A DNA stretch of 64,000 nucleotides from Microbacterium sp. YJN-G (GTDB lineage: Bacteria > Actinomycetota > Actinomycetes > Actinomycetales > Microbacteriaceae), in the NCBI RefSeq assembly GCF_015040615.1, contig NZ_CP060402.1, positions 930,001-994,000 on the forward strand, in the 5' to 3' direction. The notes beneath the pieces were generated by a model, which ran no database searches, was not told the origin of the DNA, and saw only the letters and a program-made list of their open reading frames with translations. Shown in pieces: positions 1 through 8,469 of the stretch; within the stretch, counting starts at the first letter, position 1, and every line of letters begins with the position of its first letter. A program made the translations under genes and the position numbers.

Positions 1-614
1 ATCGAGCGGGTCGAGTGCGGCAGGTCGGCGACGTAGATGAGCTCGAAGCCGAGCTTCTCGGCCATGATGCTCACCGTGCGGTGCGTGAGCGCGCCCGACA
101 CGTGGCCGGCCGACTTGAGCTGCTTCTCGGCGAGGGCCTCGATCTCGGGCAGGTAGTTGCCCCGGGCGCGCATGGTCAGGCGCATCTCGGTGTTCGCGCG
201 GCGCGCCTCTTCGGGCGTGGCGATCGCCTCGCTCTCGCGGCGGTGCAGCTCGCGGTGCAGACCCAGCACCGATTCGATCGTCTCGTCGCTCATGCCCTTC
301 GTCACGCGCACCGGCGCGATGCCGAGCTGGCGGAACACCGGACTCGCCTGCGCGCGGTCGAGTTCGATCTCCAGCGCCGCCCGCCGGTTCGGCGGCTCGC
401 CCGAGATGAGGTCGGCGACATCCGTGCTGCACGCCTGGGCGATCGCCTGCAGCAGCGACAGCTTCGGCTCGCGCTTGCCGTTCTCGATCAGGCTCAGCTG
501 CGAACCGGCGATTCCGACCAGCGCGCCGAGCTCATCGAGGGTGAGTCCCTTGCGGGTGCGGTGATGCCGGATGCGATGTCCGAGGGTGCTGAGCTCGAGT
601 CCACTTGACGCCAT
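1..614 (-). CDS. RamB-like XRE-family regulator (partial, 3' end outside window)
   Basis: Only the first 204 codons are visible; the frame is still open at base 1. The start is the ATG at 614-612. Residues about 9-60 form a Cro/C1 helix-turn-helix with the motifs [20 protein letters not shown] and IENGKREP. The following residues fit the short-chain fatty-acid regulators (RamB/ScfR type), which usually reach 470-500 residues and carry an IrrE-like domain plus a C-terminal domain. In corynebacteria RamB controls acetate and glyoxylate genes and related carbon flux. It is divergent from the PEP carboxykinase gene, with 110 bases between the starts, so it may regulate that gene and itself. The family is clear; the target is inferred. 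Confidence 0.85.
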   Translation of the reverse strand, partial: MASSGLELSTLGHRIRHHRTRKGLTLDELGALVGIAGSQLSLIENGKREPKLSLLQAIAQACSTDVADLISGEPPNRRAALEIELDRAQASPVFRQLGIAPVRVTKGMSDETIESVLGLHRELHRRESEAIATPEEARRANTEMRLTMRARGNYLPEIEALAEKQLKSAGHVSGALTHRTVSIMAEKLGFELIYVADLPHSTRS

Positions 615-668
615 TCCTTGAGTATATCCGAAAGAATCATCCTTCTTTCCCGCCAATTGCGTCGAAAG

Positions 669-685
669 TGCGAGAAAAGCTCGCA
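669..685. promoter_or_regulatory. Inverted repeat in the ramB-like/pckG divergent promoter
   Basis: TGCGAG-AAAAG-CTCGCA is a perfect 6-bp inverted repeat with a 5-base AT-rich centre. It lies 40 bases before the pckG start, within the 110-base region between two divergent genes. Its position suits an operator for the neighbouring HTH protein, but nothing in the sequence proves binding. Confidence 0.4.
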
Positions 686-724
686 GAAGATGGGTGTAAC
701 GCATCCCCTTCAGAAGGAGCAGAC

Positions 725-2596
725 ATGGCCATGGTCGACACGTACGACGCACGAATCCCCTCGGTGGCGCCGGTGCGCAACTACGGTGCCGTGCCGTCGT
801 ACGACACCCCGGCGATGGCTGAGCTGCGCGAGTGGGTCGACGGCATCGCCGCGCTGACCCAGCCCGAGCGCATCCACTGGATCGACGGGTCGCGCGCCGA
901 GAACGACATGATCCTGCACGAGCTCGTCGACGAGGGCAAGCTCATCAAGCTCAACCCCGAGTGGCGTCCCGGCTCGTACCTCGCCCGCTCGCACCCGAGC
1001 GATGTCGCCCGCACCGAGGCGCGCACCTTCATCGCCTCCGAGCGCGAAGAGGATGCCGGCCCCACGAACAACTGGGCCGATCCTGCCGAGATGCGCGAGA
1101 CCATGGACCGCGTGTTCGAGGGTTCGATGCGCGGACGCACCATGTACGTCATCCCGTTCTCGATGGGTCCTGTCGGCGGCAAGCTCTCGCACATCGGCGT
1201 CCAGGTCACCGACAGCGCCTACGCGGTCGCCTCGATCGGCATCATGACCCGCGTCGGCGACGCGGTCACCCGTCGCATCGCGGAGGGTGCGCCGTGGGTG
1301 CGCACCGTGCACTCGGTCGGCGCTCCGCTCGAGCCGGGTCAGGCCGACGTCGAGTGGCCGTGCAACGACGAGAAGTACATCGTGCACTTCCCCGAGACTC
1401 TCGAGGTCTACTCGTACGGCTCGGGTTACGGCGGCAACGCCATCCTGGCGAAGAAGTGCTTCGCGCTGCGCATCGCCTCGGTCATCGCCCGCGACGAGGG
1501 CTGGCTCGCCGAGCACATGCTGCTGATCCGCGTCACCGACCCGAAGGGTAAGGCCTACCACGTCGCCGCCGCCTTCCCGTCGGCCTGCGGCAAGACGAAC
1601 CTCGCCATGCTGCGCCCGACCATCCCGGGCTGGAGCGTCGAGACGCTCGGCGACGACATCGTCTGGATCCGTCCCGGCGAAGACGGACGCATGTACGCGA
1701 TGAACCCCGAGGCTGGCTTCTTCGGCGTCGCACCCGGCACCGGCGAGTCGACCAACGTCACCGCGGTCGAGACCCTGTGGGGCAACACGATCTTCACGAA
1801 CGTCGCGCTGCGCCCCGACGGCGACGTCTGGTGGGAGGGTCTGACCGAGACCCCGCCGGCGAACCTCATCGACTGGGAGGGCAAGCCCTGGACGCCCGAC
1901 TCCGGACGCCCCGCCGCGCACCCGAACTCGCGCTTCACCGTCTCGGCGGCGCAGTGCCCGCAGATCTCCGCGGACTGGGAAGACCCCGAGGGCGTCGCCC
2001 TGGATGTCATCCTGTTCGGCGGCCGTCGTGCGAGCAACGTGCCGCTCGTGGTCGAGGCGACCGACTGGACTCACGGTGTCTTCCTCGGCTCGACGATCTC
2101 GTCCGAGCGCACCGCCGCCGCCGAGGGCAAGGTCGGCGAGCTGCGTCGCGACCCGTTCGCCATGCTGCCCTTCTGCGGTTACAACATGGGTGACTACTTC
2201 GGCCACTGGCTGAAGGTCGGCCGCATGCTGCGCTTCGACCGCGCGCCGCGCATCTTCCAGGTCAACTGGTTCCGCCGCGGTGAGGACGGTCGCTTCCTGT
2301 GGCCGGGCTTCGGCGACAACTCCCGCGTGATCGACTGGATCATCCGGCGGATCACCGGCGAGGTCGGCGCTGTCGACAGCCCGATCGGCCGTCTGCCGCG
2401 TCGCGAGGACCTCAACCTCGAGGGGCTCGAGATCACGGATGCCGATCTCGACGAGCTGTTCGCCGTCGACGTCGAGGCGTGGAAGGCCGAGGCCGACTCG
2501 ACCGAGGAGTTCTACTCGATCTTCGGCGATAAGCTGCCGGCAGCGCTGCGCAGCGAACTCGAGGCACTGCGCTACCGGCTCGCCGAGAATCGCTGA
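725..2596 (+). CDS. pckG: Phosphoenolpyruvate carboxykinase (GTP)
   Basis: Converts oxaloacetate and GTP to phosphoenolpyruvate, CO2 and GDP, the first committed step of gluconeogenesis, in the cytoplasm. The 623 residues match the GTP-type family (about 600-620). The kinase P-loop with its reactive cysteine reads FPSACGKTN at residues 284-292 (Cys288). The N-terminal part carries [10 protein letters not shown], typical of this family. I chose the ATG at 725 because AAGGAG sits 6 bases upstream; the open frame extends further 5' without a comparable ribosome site. A strong hairpin follows the stop. The divergent RamB-like gene suggests carbon-source control. Confidence 0.97.
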   Translation: MAMVDTYDARIPSVAPVRNYGAVPSYDTPAMAELREWVDGIAALTQPERIHWIDGSRAENDMILHELVDEGKLIKLNPEWRPGSYLARSHPSDVARTEARTFIASEREEDAGPTNNWADPAEMRETMDRVFEGSMRGRTMYVIPFSMGPVGGKLSHIGVQVTDSAYAVASIGIMTRVGDAVTRRIAEGAPWVRTVHSVGAPLEPGQADVEWPCNDEKYIVHFPETLEVYSYGSGYGGNAILAKKCFALRIASVIARDEGWLAEHMLLIRVTDPKGKAYHVAAAFPSACGKTNLAMLRPTIPGWSVETLGDDIVWIRPGEDGRMYAMNPEAGFFGVAPGTGESTNVTAVETLWGNTIFTNVALRPDGDVWWEGLTETPPANLIDWEGKPWTPDSGRPAAHPNSRFTVSAAQCPQISADWEDPEGVALDVILFGGRRASNVPLVVEATDWTHGVFLGSTISSERTAAAEGKVGELRRDPFAMLPFCGYNMGDYFGHWLKVGRMLRFDRAPRIFQVNWFRRGEDGRFLWPGFGDNSRVIDWIIRRITGEVGAVDSPIGRLPRREDLNLEGLEITDADLDELFAVDVEAWKAEADSTEEFYSIFGDKLPAALRSELEALRYRLAENR

Positions 2597-2627
2597 CCTC
2601 CTCGCTCCCGAGCGAGCGACCCAGACC

Positions 2628-2690
2628 CGCGACGGCGGGATGCAGGAACGACCCATGGCTGAGTGGTTCCGGCATCCTGCCGTCGCGTCT
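2628..2690 (+). terminator. Hairpin terminator after pckG
   Basis: CGCGACGGC...GGATGC...GGAAC pairs with GTTCC...GCATCC...GCCGTCGCG around a loop of about 14 bases, with small bulges, and is followed by TCTTTCC. This is a long GC-rich stem just past the pckG stop. Confidence 0.7.
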
Positions 2691-2711
2691 TTCCGTGTCC
2701 GCCTCCGGCGA

Positions 2712-2717
2712 TAGAGT
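2712..2717 (+). promoter_or_regulatory. -10 box TAGAGT upstream of the hemerythrin gene
   Basis: TAGAGT lies 43 bases before the start at 2760 and immediately after the pckG terminator. It predicts a leader of about 35 bases that carries the GGAGG ribosome site. Confidence 0.45.
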
Positions 2718-2759
2718 GAATTACCACGGAACCGACTGTGGTCAAAGATGGAGGTGGCC

Positions 2760-3209
2760 ATGGGAGTCACGGACCAGATCGCCGACGCCCTCACCCGGGA
2801 GCACCACGCGATCGACGCAGGCATCGAGACCTTCCTCGCGGACGACGCCGATCCGGCGACGCTGCGCGAGGCGCTGGATGCCCTTCGGCGGCACATCTAC
2901 CTCGAGGAGAGGTTCCTGTTCCCGCCGCTGAAGCAGTCGATGATGATGCCGATCATCGTCATGCTCCGCGAGCACGGGGAACTGTGGCGCGGCATGGATG
3001 CGATCGAGTCGGCGCTCTCGCAGCCCGAGGCCGACGCCCAGGTGCAGTGCCGCGAGCTGCTGAGGCTGCTCGACGACCACAACCGCAAGGAGGAGCCGAT
3101 CATCTACCCGCGGGCGGATGCCGACCTTCCCGACGACGTGCGCGCCGAGCTGATGGAGTTCATCGCGACCGGTTCATACCCGGCGGGCTGGGTCTGCGAG
3201 CAGGCCTGA
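2760..3209 (+). CDS. Hemerythrin domain-containing protein
   Basis: A 149-residue four-helix protein with the histidine/carboxylate pattern of hemerythrin HHE domains: REHHAID near the N-terminus, RRHIYLEERFLFP, LREHGEL, and DDHNRKEEPIIYP. These residues bind a non-haem di-iron centre that can sense or carry O2 or NO. An earlier ATG at 2748 is in frame, but GGAGG at 2750-2754 lies 5 bases before the ATG at 2760, so I start there. The gene stands alone between the pckG terminator and a convergent ABC gene. Its role (redox or oxygen sensing, iron handling) cannot be told from sequence. Confidence 0.88.
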   Translation: MGVTDQIADALTREHHAIDAGIETFLADDADPATLREALDALRRHIYLEERFLFPPLKQSMMMPIIVMLREHGELWRGMDAIESALSQPEADAQVQCRELLRLLDDHNRKEEPIIYPRADADLPDDVRAELMEFIATGSYPAGWVCEQA

Positions 3210-3237
3210 CCGGCCTGGGTCCCTGAGCACGTCGCCC

Positions 3238-5115
3238 TCACACCAGCAGCTGGTGCCGCGCGAGATCCCGGTACAGCGGGGTCGAGTCGATGAGCTCGGC
3301 GTGCGTACCCTGACCCACGACGACGCCGTTCTGCAGCACGACGATCAGATCGCTGTCGACCACGGTCGACAGCCGGTGCGCGATCACGACGAGCGTCCGA
3401 TCGGCGGCGGCTGCATCGATCGCCTCGCGCATGCGCTGCTCGTTCACGCCGTCCAGCGATGAGGTCGACTCGTCCAGCAGCAGGATCGGCGCATCCGTCA
3501 GCAGGGCGCGGGCGATCGCAAGGCGCTGCCTCTCGCCGCCGGAGAGCATGACGCCGTCCTCGCCGACGGGAGCATCCAGCCGCAGCGGGCTGCGATCGAG
3601 CACGTCGCCGAGGTTGACCGAGCGCAGCACGCGCTCGCAGTCGGCATCCGAGGCGTCAGGGGCGGCCAGCCGCAGATTCTCCGCGAGCGTGCCGGCCAGG
3701 GTCGGCGCATCCTGCTCGACGTAGCCGAACTGCGCGCGCAGCCGCGCGCGCGGGTAGCTGCGCACGTCGTGCCCGGCGAGGCGGATCGAGCCGCCGGTGG
3801 GGTCGTAGAAGCGCTCGATGAGCGAGAGGATCGTGCTCTTGCCGGCGCCGCTGGGGCCGACGAGGGCGACCCGGGCGCCGCGGGGCACGGCGAATGAGAC
3901 GCCCTTGAGCACGTCGCGATCGACCTCGCCGGTGGCGTCGCCCGCGCGCTCGAGGTGCGCGTCGATCAGCACGTTCTGCGCCTCGCGGGCGGCGGCTTCA
4001 CGGGCGGCGATCACGTCGTCGGGGTACCGGAATCGCACGTCGCGGAACTCCAGTGCTGGCGCGCCCACGACGGGCGCCGCGGTGGCCTCGGCATCCGGCT
4101 GGTCGTCCTGCGTCTCGGTGGGCAGGTCGAGGATCTCCTGGATGCGGCCGAGCGCCCCCAGTGCCTGGTTCACCGAGGTGATCGCACCGATCGCCTGGCC
4201 GAGCGGCATGACGAGCATGAACAGGAACATGATGAACGTCACCAGCGAAGCGATCGTGAGCGCGCCGGATGCCACGCGGAACCCGCCCACGCCCAGCACG
4301 ACCAGCAGTGACACCTGCAGGGCGATGCCCGCGACGGGCACCACCGTCGACGAGATCTTCGCGATACGCACGCCGAGTCCGTAGGCCTCGGCGGCCAGAC
4401 CCTCGACGGATGCGGTCTCGCGTTCGGTAGCCCCGGAGGCGCGCACGGTGCGGATCGACGAGATCCCGCGCTCGATGCCCGAGGCCAGCTCGCCCACCTT
4501 GTGCTGCTGGGCGGCGGATGCCGTGCGGATGCGGCCGCTGAGCACCACCACCACGGCGATCGAGCCGCCGATCACGATGACGATCAGCAGCAGGAGCAGC
4601 GGGTCGATGAGCAGCATCGCGATGAGCGCGCCGACGAACAGGATCGCGCCGCCCACGGCATCCGCCAGTCCCTGAGTGAGCACGGCGTACAGCATCGTCG
4701 TGTCGGTACCCACGCGCGAGACCAGGTCGCCGGTGCGGCGGGCGTCGAACTGGCTGATCGGCAGGTGCAGGATGCGTGCGATCAGCCGCCTGCGGCTGGA
4801 GTGCACGACGGCCGTGCCGGTGCGCTGCAGCAGGTAGTGCTGGTAGCCCGAGATCACCGAGGCGATGATCACCAGTGCGATCAGCAGCCAGACGAGTGCG
4901 CCGAGCATCTCGCCGCGCTGCACGCGTTCGATGACCTGGCCGACCAGCAGCGGCTGGGCCAGCGATGCGGCGGCGCCGATGATGCTGAGCACGGCCACGA
5001 TGACCAGCACGCCCTTGTGCTCGAGCAGGAAGGGGAGGAGCTGGCGGAACGTGGCGCGCGGACTGTCCTGCTGCGCGCCGCGTCCGCGTCGGCGTGATGT
5101 CGCCGTGCGAGACAT
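3238..5115 (-). CDS. ABC transporter, fused permease and ATPase (exporter half-transporter)
   Basis: A 625-residue type IV ABC exporter half, likely acting as a homodimer in the membrane. Residues about 30-320 hold the transmembrane helices (LPFLLEHKGVLVIVAVLSII and later hydrophobic stretches). The nucleotide-binding domain has Walker A GPSGAGKST at about 418, the signature LSGGERQRLAIARALL at about 521, Walker B ILLLDES at about 541 and the switch VIAHRLST. The start MSRTATS at 5115 is preceded by GAGGTCCCC; further-upstream open frame runs through repetitive DNA and is rejected. The substrate is unknown; this architecture covers lipid, peptide and multidrug exporters. Confidence 0.9.
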   Translation of the reverse strand: MSRTATSRRRGRGAQQDSPRATFRQLLPFLLEHKGVLVIVAVLSIIGAAASLAQPLLVGQVIERVQRGEMLGALVWLLIALVIIASVISGYQHYLLQRTGTAVVHSSRRRLIARILHLPISQFDARRTGDLVSRVGTDTTMLYAVLTQGLADAVGGAILFVGALIAMLLIDPLLLLLIVIVIGGSIAVVVVLSGRIRTASAAQQHKVGELASGIERGISSIRTVRASGATERETASVEGLAAEAYGLGVRIAKISSTVVPVAGIALQVSLLVVLGVGGFRVASGALTIASLVTFIMFLFMLVMPLGQAIGAITSVNQALGALGRIQEILDLPTETQDDQPDAEATAAPVVGAPALEFRDVRFRYPDDVIAAREAAAREAQNVLIDAHLERAGDATGEVDRDVLKGVSFAVPRGARVALVGPSGAGKSTILSLIERFYDPTGGSIRLAGHDVRSYPRARLRAQFGYVEQDAPTLAGTLAENLRLAAPDASDADCERVLRSVNLGDVLDRSPLRLDAPVGEDGVMLSGGERQRLAIARALLTDAPILLLDESTSSLDGVNEQRMREAIDAAAADRTLVVIAHRLSTVVDSDLIVVLQNGVVVGQGTHAELIDSTPLYRDLARHQLLV

Positions 5116-5229
5116 GGGGACCTCGTTCTCGGGGAGTCGCGCCCGCAGGCTGTGCGGGGCGCTGCTTCTATTGTCGGCCGTACTTCTTATGTGCCGCCTG
5201 CTTCGTGACACCCGCTTCGCCGGTGGGCA

Positions 5230-5552
5230 TGTCCCAGTAGGTGCTGGTGCGCGCGGCGGGCACCCGCAGCTTCTGGGACATCCCCGTTCTGGGACATCGT
5301 CTGTGGGCGTGTCCCAGTAGGTGCGGGTGCGGCCAGCAGAGACCCGCAGCTTCTGGGACATGGTCTGGGGGCGTGTCTCAGTAGGTGCCGGTGCGGCCAG
5401 CAGAGACCCGCAGCTTCTGGGACATCGTCTGGGGCCGTGTCTCAGTAGGTGCCGGTGCGGGCGGCGGAGACCCGCGACTTCTGGGACACCGCCTGCGGGC
5501 ATGTCCCAGTAAGTGCCGGTGCGGGCGGCGGTGACCCGCGACTTCTGGGACA
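5230..5552. repeat. Array of five 51-bp palindrome-ended repeats (64-bp period)
   Basis: This is the main content of the 466-base gap between two divergent genes. Each unit starts TGTCCCAG (TGTCTCAG in two) and ends CTGGGACA, so its ends are inverted repeats. Units are at 5230-5280, 5310-5360, 5374-5424, 5438-5488 and 5502-5552. The last four are in exact 64-bp register with 13-base linkers; between the first two there is an extra 16-base piece containing another CTGGGACA at 5289-5296. The interior (GTAGGTGC..GGTGCG..) is well conserved. I see no gene in the stretch, although short open frames run through it because the period is not a multiple of three. Confidence 0.92.
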
Positions 5553-5575
5553 GGTGACCGGAGGTCGGCCAGGAT
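5547..5575 (+). promoter_or_regulatory. Leaderless promoter of the S66 peptidase gene
   Basis: CAGGAT at 5570-5575 (conserved A at position 2 and T at position 6) ends 6 bases before the ATG at 5582. GGGACA, the last six bases of the fifth repeat unit, lies exactly 17 bases upstream and resembles a -35 box. Confidence 0.5.
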
Positions 5576-5581
5576 GGAGGG

Positions 5582-6613
5582 ATGCTGATCCCGCCGAAAG
5601 CACGACCCGGTGACCGCGTCGCCATCCTCTCGCCGGCCTTCGCCGCACCCGCCGTCTCTCCGGCGCTCCACGAGCAGGCGATGCGCCGGCTGACCGAGCT
5701 CACCGGCCTGATTCCGGTCGAGTACCCCACCACGCGGCAGCTGGATGCGAGCCCCGAGGCCCGTGCGGCCGACGTGAATGCGGCGTTCGCCGATCCCGGC
5801 ATCCGGGCGATCCTGGCCACGATCGGCGGCGACGACCAGATCCTGGTCACTCCGCACCTCGACCCGGCGCTCGCCGTCGGCGACCCGAAGCCGTTCGTCG
5901 GCTACAGCGACAACACGAACATCCTGAACTGGCTGTGGCGGCTCGGCGTCGCCGGATACTACGGCGGCTCCACGCAGGTTCATCTCGGTGCCGGCCCCGC
6001 CGTCGACGACGAACAGCTGCGCTCGCTGCGCGCCGCGGTGATCGACGGCGGCGAGATCGCGCTCACCGAACCGGGTGAGTCCGAGGACTTCGGGCGACGA
6101 TGGGAGAGCTCCGACGCGCTCACCGAGTTCGGGGATCGAGAGCCGACCGAACCCTGGTCGTGGGCCGGGCCCGCGAAGTCGGTGACCGGACGCACCTGGG
6201 GCGGATGCGTCGAGGTGCTCGCACAGCTCGCCCTGGCCGACCGGATGCCGTCGGTCGACGAGCTGCGCGGCGGCATCCTGCTGCTGGAGACCAGCGAGCG
6301 CCTCACGCCCGCCGATGTCGTCGCCGAGCAGCTGCGCGCGTACGGCGAGCGCGGTCTGCTGGCGGCGGTCGACGGCGTCATCGTGGCGCGGCCTGCGGTG
6401 AGCTCCTTCGACGTACTCCCGTCGGCGGATGAGCGCATGGCGCTGCGCGCCGCCCAGCGCGATGCAGTCCTCGACACGGTCGGCCGCTACAACCCGGATG
6501 CCGTCGTCTGCATCGGCGTGCCCTTTGGGCACACCCGCCCGCAGTGGATCGTGCCCTACGGCGGCACGATGACGCACGACGGTGCAACCCGGACGGTCAC
6601 CGCGTCGTACTGA
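5582..6613 (+). CDS. S66-family peptidase (LD-carboxypeptidase / MccF-like)
   Basis: A 343-residue S66 serine peptidase. The nucleophile is Ser109 in VGYSDNTN, with the family glutamate in LETSER and histidine in PFGHTRPQW forming the Ser-Glu-His triad. Family members cut L,D-peptide bonds in recycled murein tetrapeptides or inactivate peptide-nucleotide antibiotics (MccF); the longer IGGDD loop and the sequence around LLETSE look closer to the MccF-like branch. A GGAGGG directly abuts the ATG, too close for a normal ribosome site, which fits the leaderless promoter upstream. No murein genes are adjacent, so the substrate is open. Confidence 0.85.
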   Translation: MLIPPKARPGDRVAILSPAFAAPAVSPALHEQAMRRLTELTGLIPVEYPTTRQLDASPEARAADVNAAFADPGIRAILATIGGDDQILVTPHLDPALAVGDPKPFVGYSDNTNILNWLWRLGVAGYYGGSTQVHLGAGPAVDDEQLRSLRAAVIDGGEIALTEPGESEDFGRRWESSDALTEFGDREPTEPWSWAGPAKSVTGRTWGGCVEVLAQLALADRMPSVDELRGGILLLETSERLTPADVVAEQLRAYGERGLLAAVDGVIVARPAVSSFDVLPSADERMALRAAQRDAVLDTVGRYNPDAVVCIGVPFGHTRPQWIVPYGGTMTHDGATRTVTASY

Positions 6614-6636
6614 CCGGCGAACCGCCGACGCGCACG

Positions 6637-6671
6637 CGAACGCCTCCCGATCGCTGATCGGGAGGCGTTCG
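6637..6671. terminator. Bidirectional terminator between the S66 gene and ribH
   Basis: CGAACGCCTCCCGATC and GATCGGGAGGCGTTCG form a perfect 16-bp stem with a 3-base loop between two convergent genes. Confidence 0.85.
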
Positions 6672-6689
6672 TGGCATGCTGCGGGGCCG

Positions 6690-6730
6690 CCGCTCCTCGC
6701 GGAAGCCTCCGGAAGCCCCCGCTCGGCTCA
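6690..6730. repeat. Possible degenerate copy of the hisS/36502 repeat
   Basis: Bases from CCGCCGCTCCTCGCGG through GCCTCCGG to CGGCTCAG resemble the interior and end of the repeat at 36502-36573 and 26519-26593. The match is partial. If real, its CTCAG end overlaps the ribH stop codon. Confidence 0.35.
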
Positions 6731-7204
6731 GCCGCGCAGCTGGGCGATCACCCGGGCGGTGCGCAGCGCGGCATCGGCCGCCTCGGCGCCCTTGTCCTCC
6801 TGCGAGCCGGGCAGACCCGCCCGGTCCAGTCCCTGCTGCTCATCGTCGAGGGTGAGCACTCCGAAGCCGACCGGCTTGCCGGCATCCAGTGCCACGCGGG
6901 TGAGCCCGTCGGTGGTGGCGGCCGACACGTATTCGAAGTGCGGTGTGCCGCCGCGGATGATCACGCCGAGCGCGACCACCGCGTCGGCGCCGCCGGCGAA
7001 GGCGGCCTGCGCGGCGACGGCGAGCTCGAACGACCCCGGCACGCGCACCACCGAGTGGGCCGCGTCGGAGGCGTCGAGCACCCGCTGCGCCCCGGCGATG
7101 AGCCCGTCGGTGATCGTGTCGTGCCAGGTGCCGGCGATGACGACGACCCGCAGGCCGGTACCGTCGATCGGGCTGTCGGTGGTGGGGGCGCCTTCGCGGC
7201 TCAT
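6728..7204 (-). CDS. ribH: 6,7-dimethyl-8-ribityllumazine synthase
   Basis: Condenses 5-amino-6-ribitylaminouracil with 3,4-dihydroxy-2-butanone 4-phosphate to lumazine, the penultimate step of riboflavin synthesis. The 158 residues fit the family. Visible motifs are VPGSFELAVAAQ, ALGVIIRGGTPHFEYV (with the catalytic histidine region) and PVGFGVLTLDDEQQ. The start ATG at 7204 overlaps the ribBA stop by four bases (ATGA), so translation is probably coupled. It is the last gene of ribD-ribE-ribBA-ribH, and a strong hairpin follows. Confidence 0.97.
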   Translation of the reverse strand: MSREGAPTTDSPIDGTGLRVVVIAGTWHDTITDGLIAGAQRVLDASDAAHSVVRVPGSFELAVAAQAAFAGGADAVVALGVIIRGGTPHFEYVSAATTDGLTRVALDAGKPVGFGVLTLDDEQQGLDRAGLPGSQEDKGAEAADAALRTARVIAQLRG

Positions 7205-8469
7205 TCGTGGTCCTTTCCGCTCGCGAGCGCCTCGGCCAGCTCGGACTCGCCGATGATGTGGCCCATGCGATCGCGCTTGGTCTCGAGGTACTGGTGGTTG
7301 TTGGGGCCGACGCCGACGATGAGCGGCACCTGCTCGACGACGTCGAGGCCGAGCTCGCGCAGCTTGGCGACCTTGTCGGTGTTGTTGGTCAGCAGGCGCA
7401 CCTTCGACACGCCCAGATCGGCGAGGATGCCCGCTGCCGCCGCGTACTCGCGTGCGTCGGCGGGCAGGCCCAGCGCGAGGTTCGCATCGACCGTGTCGAG
7501 GCCCTCCTCCTGCAGGCTGTAGGCCCGCAGCTTGTTGATAAGCCCGATGCCGCGGCCCTCGTGGCCGCGCATGTAGATGACCACGCCGCCCTCGGCGTCG
7601 ATCATGTCCAGTGCCGCCTGCAGCTGCGGGCCGCACTCGCACTTCTGCGAGCCGAACGCCTCTCCGGTCAGGCACTCGGAGTGCACGCGCACCAGCGCGG
7701 TCTCACTCGGCGTGCCCGAGACGACCGCGATGTGGTCGGTGCCGGTGACGCGGTCCTTGTAGGCGAGGAAGCGGAACGTGCCGTGGTCGGTGGGGACGGT
7801 CGCGTCGGCACGCATGCTGACGCGGCGACGCGGATGCCGTGCGGCATCCGGGGCCAGCGGCTCGGTCTCGTTGACGTGGGCGATGAGCTGCTCGATCGTG
7901 ATCACCGGCACGCCGTCGCGCTGACCGAGTTCGATCAGGCCGGGCAGGCGCATCATGCTGCCGTCCTCGTCGACGACCTCGGCGATCGCCCCCACCGGGC
8001 GCAGACCTGCCAGGCGCATCAGCTCGACGGCCGCCTCGGTGTGGCCGGCGCGCTCGCGCACGCCGCCGTCGACGGCGCGCAGCGGCAGGATGTGGCCGGG
8101 GCGGATGATGCTCGTTGCGGTGGATGCCGGGTCGGCGAGCACGTTCAGGGTGTGCGCGCGGTCGTGCGCGCTGATGCCGGTGGTGACGCCCTCGGCGGCG
8201 TCGACGCTGACGGTGTACGCGGTCGATCGGGCGTCTTCGTTGCTCTCGACCATGGGCGGCAGGTTGAGGCTGTCGGCGAGGTCGGCCGGCATCGGGGCGC
8301 AGATCAGGCCCGAGGTCCAGCGCACCATCCACGCCATGGTCTGCGCGGTGGCCAGCTCGGCCGAGATGATGATGTCGCCCTCGTTCTCGCGGTTCTCGTC
8401 GTCGGCGACGATCACCGGCCGTCCGGCGCGCAGCGCCTCGAGGGCATCGTTGATGGTGGACAGGCTCAT
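7201..8469 (-). CDS. ribBA: Bifunctional DHBP synthase / GTP cyclohydrolase II
   Basis: Two enzymes in 422 residues. The N-terminal half (about 1-205) is 3,4-dihydroxy-2-butanone-4-phosphate synthase, seen in DDENRENEGDIIISAE and the RAGHTEAAVELMRLAG region; it makes the four-carbon unit from ribulose 5-phosphate. The C-terminal half (about 215-405) is GTP cyclohydrolase II, with zinc cysteines in HSECLTGEAFGSQKCECGPQ and the GRGIGLINKLRAY motif; it opens GTP. Both supply precursors for ribH and ribD. It overlaps ribE upstream and ribH downstream by ATGA junctions. Confidence 0.97.
   Translation of the reverse strand: MSLSTINDALEALRAGRPVIVADDENRENEGDIIISAELATAQTMAWMVRWTSGLICAPMPADLADSLNLPPMVESNEDARSTAYTVSVDAAEGVTTGISAHDRAHTLNVLADPASTATSIIRPGHILPLRAVDGGVRERAGHTEAAVELMRLAGLRPVGAIAEVVDEDGSMMRLPGLIELGQRDGVPVITIEQLIAHVNETEPLAPDAARHPRRRVSMRADATVPTDHGTFRFLAYKDRVTGTDHIAVVSGTPSETALVRVHSECLTGEAFGSQKCECGPQLQAALDMIDAEGGVVIYMRGHEGRGIGLINKLRAYSLQEEGLDTVDANLALGLPADAREYAAAAGILADLGVSKVRLLTNNTDKVAKLRELGLDVVEQVPLIVGVGPNNHQYLETKRDRMGHIIGESELAEALASGKDHE

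Noticed and set aside
15..608. 197-codon plus-strand frame at the left edge
   Set aside because: The minus strand encodes a clear XRE/RamB-type protein over the same bases.
710..2896. 728-codon open frame antisense to pckG
   Set aside because: High-GC shadow frame with Arg/Asp/Val-rich, low-information protein; pckG on the other strand is unmistakable.
5230..5552. CRISPR array
   Set aside because: Units are themselves palindromic and 51 bp, linkers are only 13 bases and resemble each other, and no cas genes are present.
5115..5850. Long N-terminal extension of the ABC protein
   Set aside because: The frame continues upstream only through the repeat array; ABC homology starts at MSRTATS.
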